From: Gammaproteobacteria bacterium
GTDB taxonomy: Bacteria > Pseudomonadota > Gammaproteobacteria > Arenicellales > Poriferihabitantaceae
NCBI GenBank assembly: GCA_024679435.1
Contig: JAIBDK010000057.1
Span: 1-10,115, forward strand
Direction: 5' to 3'
DNA length: 10,115 bases
Shown piece after piece: positions 7,601 through 10,115 of the stretch (positions within the stretch are counted from its first letter, which is position 1; each line of letters starts with the position of its first letter). The position numbers were made by a program, and so were the translations under genes. The notes beneath the pieces were generated by a model. That model had not been told where the DNA came from, searched no databases, and saw only the letters and a program-made list of their open reading frames with translations.

Positions 7601-9084
7601 GACCTGTGCGGGAGTCTGTCATGACCAGGTTTATGCATGTGGGTGGTGCTATGGTCAGCGCCGCATTTCTGGCTCTTGAGAACGAAGGTTACGCCATGCG
7701 GGGGGAGTTTGAGCCAGCCAGCCCGGGTCTGTCTGATGGTAATTCCGATATTCAGTGGTGTGAAAGAGGTTTATTGGCGCGAATTCACAAACGCACTATC
7801 AGCAATCTCAGGAAGCAAGTTACGCCAGCTTCAATCAACAGTTTCATGCGCTTTTTGTTTGACTGGCAGGGTCTGGATGAGGATAGCCGAGGCTCTGAAG
7901 GAGATCCGGAACAGTTGGCAGTTGTCCTTGATCAGCTGGAAGGACTGGAGATGCCTGCAGGGGCCTGGGAAGAATCCATCCTTCCTGCAAGACTGAAAAA
8001 TTATATGCCGTATTGGCTGGATATTCTTTGTTCCAGTGGCAGGATTACCTGGGCGCGTTTCAGTGGCGCACAGGGTATGAAGCCAGGAACGGATAACAAA
8101 GTCGCGATCCCAGAAGGGTTTGATATGCGAAACCGGGGAATGTCTCGCGGATCCGGAAAACAATCCCCGGTTGCGTTTTCATCCCGCCATGCCTTGACCT
8201 ACTGGATGAATTTTTCCCGGCGACTGCCATTGGCGGAAATTGATGTTTCGACTCGGTCACGCAAACTTATCGGTATGCTTGAGCAAAACGGCGCACAGTT
8301 TTTTGAGGATTTGGTAGGAAGAGGGGGCTGGCTGCCTGCAGAAGTAGAAAGATCTTTATCTGAGCTGGTCGGATTAGGTCTGGTATGCAGTGATAATTTT
8401 GCCGGTCTCAGAGGGCTTGTCAAAACCGGGAATAATGCCACCCGGGGTGGGTCACGCAGACGGGGGGGCAGCGGAAAATCGGTGATGGGAAATGCCGGCC
8501 GGTGGTCTCTTGTGGGTGCTCAATCGCTAAGCAGCTCCGTAGAGAAAGCAGCAGGCGTAAATCCACAAAGTGGGGTCGATGATAAGTGGACTTCCGTAGA
8601 ATACATCGCGAGAGTGTTGTTGCGCCGCTACGGCGTTGTGTTTCGAAAGCTGTTGGAAGTCGAAAAAAATCTTCCGCCCTGGCGGGATCTGCATTACGTT
8701 TACAGACGTATGGAAGCCAGAGGTGAAGTCAGAGGCGGCCGATTTGTAAACGGATTTGCCGGTGAACAGTTTGCCTTGCCGGAGGCGGTGGGCTTGCTTC
8801 GTAAAATGGACCGTCATTCCAGTGACGAACTGGTTTCAATCAGCGCCGCAGATCCGTTAAACCTTACCGGGATAATTGTTCCGGGAAAAAGGGTGCCAGC
8901 CATTCGGAAAAACAGATTATTATTTCAAAACGGCAAGCTGGTTGCCAGATTTGTTTTGGGAGAAATTCAGTGGGAAAGTGAGCTCAGTCCCAGCGACCAA
9001 TGGGAAGCGAAACAGAAACTGATTAGAGTTCCGGGAGGAACACCGGGAAAATATCGACACTCTCGTAATCCTCAGATACATTAG
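4612..9084 (+). CDS. lhr: Lhr family superfamily 2 DNA helicase, full length
   Basis: A 1490-residue protein, close to E. coli Lhr (about 1538). Lhr is an ATP-dependent 3'-to-5' DNA translocase/helicase linked to DNA repair. Helicase motifs in order: Q motif 'FESPTQPQLDAW' (16-27), Walker A 'APTGSGKT' (40-47), Ia 'VSPLKALSNDI' (76-86), 'TTPESL' (142-147), Walker B 'DEIH' (169-172), 'SATQ' (204-207), IV 'TLIFVNTRR' (275-283), 'SHHGSL' (303-308), V 'ATASLELGIDIGDVDLV' (330-346), VI 'QRVGRSGH' (360-367). The winged-helix and Lhr-core domains follow, then the long C-terminal region. An AlkZ-like 'YWLDILCSSGRITWARF' lies near 1131-1147, and a Gly/Arg-rich linker ending in 'GRWSLVG', usual for the family, near 1270-1305. 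ATG 4612 directly follows an in-frame TAG, so no earlier start exists; its ribosome binding site (CGGA) is weak, which fits read-through from uraA. No lesion seen. Confidence 0.95.
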   Translation: MEGFHPAVNAWFNNTFESPTQPQLDAWAAIEDGDHALVAAPTGSGKTFAAFLKVIDGLAQTSARGTLEQQVSVVYVSPLKALSNDIRKNLEEPLAGIHHEMIQNAEGLGLGPQRIEAAVRTGDTPQGERAKMIKAPPHILVTTPESLYILLTSESGRKMLGTAKTLIIDEIHALVGTKRGAHLAISMERLEHLCSAPLVRIGLSATQEPVALVAQFLTGHRTNGRNCRIINSGHQRNRDLEICLPDSPLEAVMAGEVWSEVYGKLEALIGSHNTTLIFVNTRRLAERLSKALAERLGDEAVTSHHGSLAKEHRFSAEQKLKTGQLKALVATASLELGIDIGDVDLVCQIGSPRAVSVFLQRVGRSGHSLGKTPKGRLFPLSRDDLAECVAVIDSVRRGELDQLSLYPHPLDVLAQQLVAEVSAGERNLDQIFSQFTVAAPYRSLARERFDQVVQMLADGFSTRRGRRSAHIHLDAVNGVVRPRKGARLTAITNGGTIPDQFDYDVILQPDNLKIGTLNEDFSFESLPGDVFQLGNTSYMILRVELGKVFVRDAKGQPPNIPFWFGEAPGRTDAVSDAVSRLRSNMEIWLGQAGGNGLERATLGLIEHYNVSQEVADQMVNYLGAAYAALGALPTHDTVIFERFFDEAGDQHLVIHSAFGSRVNRAWGLSLRKRFCRKFNFELQAAALEDTIVLSLGSTHSFPLEEPAGYLKPVSVEEVLVQALLDAPMFPTHWRWNASISLAVRRFSNGKKTPPQFQRSNAEDLIAVVFPDQIACAENIAGQREIPDHPLVEQTLYDCLHDLMDINGLVRLLERLRDGSLKLVCRDLTAPSPLSEEVLTAKPYAFLDDAPAEERRTSLVRTRQFLHPEDAAVLDILDKQVIDEVRFEAWPDAADEDECHDGLLILGAIDNFEASKNNWHRWLECLAQSRRAYYFEIGGVGYWVAAERLGLWLVLHPDIVPEPAQNQFAEDFNLQSTKSLIREAALVELVRMRLQGLGPVRESVMTRFMHVGGAMVSAAFLALENEGYAMRGEFEPASPGLSDGNSDIQWCERGLLARIHKRTISNLRKQVTPASINSFMRFLFDWQGLDEDSRGSEGDPEQLAVVLDQLEGLEMPAGAWEESILPARLKNYMPYWLDILCSSGRITWARFSGAQGMKPGTDNKVAIPEGFDMRNRGMSRGSGKQSPVAFSSRHALTYWMNFSRRLPLAEIDVSTRSRKLIGMLEQNGAQFFEDLVGRGGWLPAEVERSLSELVGLGLVCSDNFAGLRGLVKTGNNATRGGSRRRGGSGKSVMGNAGRWSLVGAQSLSSSVEKAAGVNPQSGVDDKWTSVEYIARVLLRRYGVVFRKLLEVEKNLPPWRDLHYVYRRMEARGEVRGGRFVNGFAGEQFALPEAVGLLRKMDRHSSDELVSISAADPLNLTGIIVPGKRVPAIRKNRLLFQNGKLVARFVLGEIQWESELSPSDQWEAKQKLIRVPGGTPGKYRHSRNPQIH

Positions 9085-9093
9085 CGACCGACC

Positions 9094-9121
9094 TAATTTT
9101 AATTCAGCGGAGTTAAAATTA
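9094..9121. promoter_or_regulatory. AT-rich 11-base inverted repeat between lhr and the next gene
   Basis: TAATTTTAATT (9094-9104) and AGTTAAAATTA (9111-9121) pair over 11 positions (one G-T) around the loop CAGCGG. A TATAAA (9120-9125) starts at its right end, about 20 bases before the next start codon. The stem is too AT-rich for a strong intrinsic terminator and no T-run follows. An operator or promoter element for the 9146 gene is as likely as a weak lhr terminator. Confidence 0.45.
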
Positions 9122-9145
9122 TAAAATCTTGAAGAGAGAACTATT

Positions 9146-9745
9146 ATGATTTACTTGTTTTTCCAGACCTGGATCTGGTTGCTTGTTGCTGTGGCATTGG
9201 GTCTTGTTGGGGGATGGCTAATTTGGGGCAGGAATAGTGTTTCTGTTGATAAAGCTGGCCATGAAGATTCAGTAATCAGGGTTGCCGGCGAAAGTCCCGC
9301 AGATTATGAGATGTCGGGCGACTTCGTTGAAGATAGTCCCTTGGAAGATAGTGAGTCTGAGGCTGAAAATCAGGATAGTGATGGGCAGCCTGACGATCTT
9401 CCTTATGATGATCTTCCTGAGGATAGGTCTGAGGATACGATCAGCGACGAGTCAGTAACCGAGGGTGTGACCAGAGAGATTCCCCGGGATGAGGATACGG
9501 GCGATACGGAAAAATTAATGTTCGTGGCAGGCTCAGATAGTACGCCGGATGATCTTAAACGTATTCGTGGTATCGGACCTGTGCTCGAGAAAGTGCTCAA
9601 TAAATTGGGGATTTATTATTTCCACCAAATTGCAAGTTTCAGCCGCGAGGACATAGACCGAGTCGATGACTATCTTAGCTTTTCGGGGCGAATCGATCGC
9701 GAAGACTGGGTGGGGCAAGCGAAAAAATTTGTTGAGAACGAATAA
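9146..9745 (+). CDS. Membrane-anchored acidic protein with C-terminal helix-hairpin-helix domain
   Basis: The 199-residue product has three parts. Residues 5-27 form a hydrophobic N-terminal anchor ('WIWLLVAVALGLVGGWLIWG'). Residues 31-125 are very acidic and low in complexity, rich in Asp, Glu and Ser, with an imperfect repeat D-D-L-P-Y-D-D-L-P near 83-91. Residues 135-199 are a compact helix-hairpin-helix type domain: 'DDLKRIRGIGPVLEKVLNKLGI' contains the G-I-G hairpin (142-144), followed by 'SFSGRIDREDWVGQAKKF'. The same C-terminal module occurs in proteobacteria as a tail on NADH dehydrogenase-like proteins and in small 'helix-hairpin-helix domain' proteins; its role is unclear, and the fold can bind DNA or protein. 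A purine-rich stretch (GAAGAGAGAA, 9131-9140) serves as ribosome binding site. The gene follows lhr by 61 bases in the same direction, so a shared transcript is possible. Confidence 0.78.
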   Translation: MIYLFFQTWIWLLVAVALGLVGGWLIWGRNSVSVDKAGHEDSVIRVAGESPADYEMSGDFVEDSPLEDSESEAENQDSDGQPDDLPYDDLPEDRSEDTISDESVTEGVTREIPRDEDTGDTEKLMFVAGSDSTPDDLKRIRGIGPVLEKVLNKLGIYYFHQIASFSREDIDRVDDYLSFSGRIDREDWVGQAKKFVENE

Positions 9746-9747
9746 GT

Positions 9748-10026
9748 TTATCGGTTCGTTTTTTTGCGTGCGAATCCGGCTGCAAGCATCAAAACAACAC
9801 CGCCGGCGCCTCCGGACAGAAGATCTGCCACAATTTCGCTAACTCCTGCCGCCCCGATTACTCCTGTGACCTTAGAGCTCACCAGGCCACCCATTCCACC
9901 GCCGACAATACCGGCGAGGATATTGCCCAGTAGCCCCAGGCTATAATTGCGAAAGACCATTCCAGCAATAATGGCACCAATGACTCCGCTAATTATCTGC
10001 GTGAATAAAGGAAGTAGAGTTTCCAT
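9748..10026 (-). CDS. Small glycine-rich integral membrane protein, hypothetical
   Basis: It encodes 92 residues, very rich in Gly, Ala, Ile, Val and Leu. Hydrophobic segments lie near 8-24, 29-52 ('SLGLLGNILAGIVGGGMGGL') and 71-87, and the chain ends in a basic tail R-K-K-T-N-R. The Gly-x-x-x-Gly pattern resembles small GlsB/YeaQ-like or glycine-zipper membrane proteins, but the match is only general and no function can be given. It is convergent with the preceding gene: the two stop codons are two bases apart with no clear terminator between them. The start ATG (10026-10024) has only a weak GGA about ten bases upstream in AT-rich DNA. The remaining bases to the right edge hold nothing recognisable. 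Confidence 0.65.
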   Translation of the reverse strand: METLLPLFTQIISGVIGAIIAGMVFRNYSLGLLGNILAGIVGGGMGGLVSSKVTGVIGAAGVSEIVADLLSGGAGGVVLMLAAGFARKKTNR

Positions 10027-10115
10027 TTATTTAAATATCCAAAAATAATGAGTCATAATTCCGTATCGTTTGCGTTGAATTGGAGCTGGACATGTTTTTT
10101 TAAGCGCACAATGGG

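Noticed and set aside
4858..9000. Several antisense frames of 60-120 codons opposite lhr and uraA
   Set aside because: They are shadows of strongly coding plus-strand genes, without ribosome binding sites or motifs of their own.
9746..9800. Bidirectional terminator between the convergent genes (T7 run at 9760-9766 with flanking GGTTCG / CGAATCC)
   Set aside because: The arms pair imperfectly and lie inside the minus-strand coding sequence; the T-run would be in the loop.

Overview
The window looks like a piece of a gammaproteobacterial chromosome, probably a free-living marine or environmental species. This is inferred from the tRNA-Met with an encoded CCA end, a UraA-type permease, a long bacterial Lhr helicase and an envelope-anchored helix-hairpin-helix protein. 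No gene here fixes the genus.

The window splits at the tRNA. Left part (about 1-3084) is gene-poor, AT-richer and full of broken genes. It starts with an internal fragment of a GH78 alpha-L-rhamnosidase (minus strand, running off the left edge, N-terminal part missing). This abuts a TylF/MycF-type O-methyltransferase gene that is intact except for one in-frame TAA at codon 91. Then comes a long stretch without recognisable genes, a small membrane-anchored hypothetical protein (1515-1856) behind a good sigma70-like promoter, more apparently empty DNA, and a small minus-strand gene (2773-2938) with promoter and strong ribosome binding site that reads through only if one C directly after its ATG is removed. 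The decay, and its position on the 3' side of a tRNA gene, are what one expects of the remains of a genomic island. No integrase or second att copy is visible.

Right part (3085-10115) is ordinary core chromosome: elongator tRNA-Met(CAU) on the minus strand, then divergently uraA (NCS2 uracil permease), lhr (giant Lhr superfamily 2 helicase with its C-terminal region), a membrane-anchored acidic protein with a C-terminal helix-hairpin-helix domain, and, convergent with it, a small glycine-rich membrane protein. uraA and lhr are 51 bases apart and probably co-transcribed. The tRNA and uraA promoters seem to overlap back to back.

No new multi-gene defence, mobile or biosynthetic system is visible. 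The points most worth checking are the single-base lesions in the left part, the rhamnosidase/methyltransferase junction, and the frameshifted small gene beside the tRNA.
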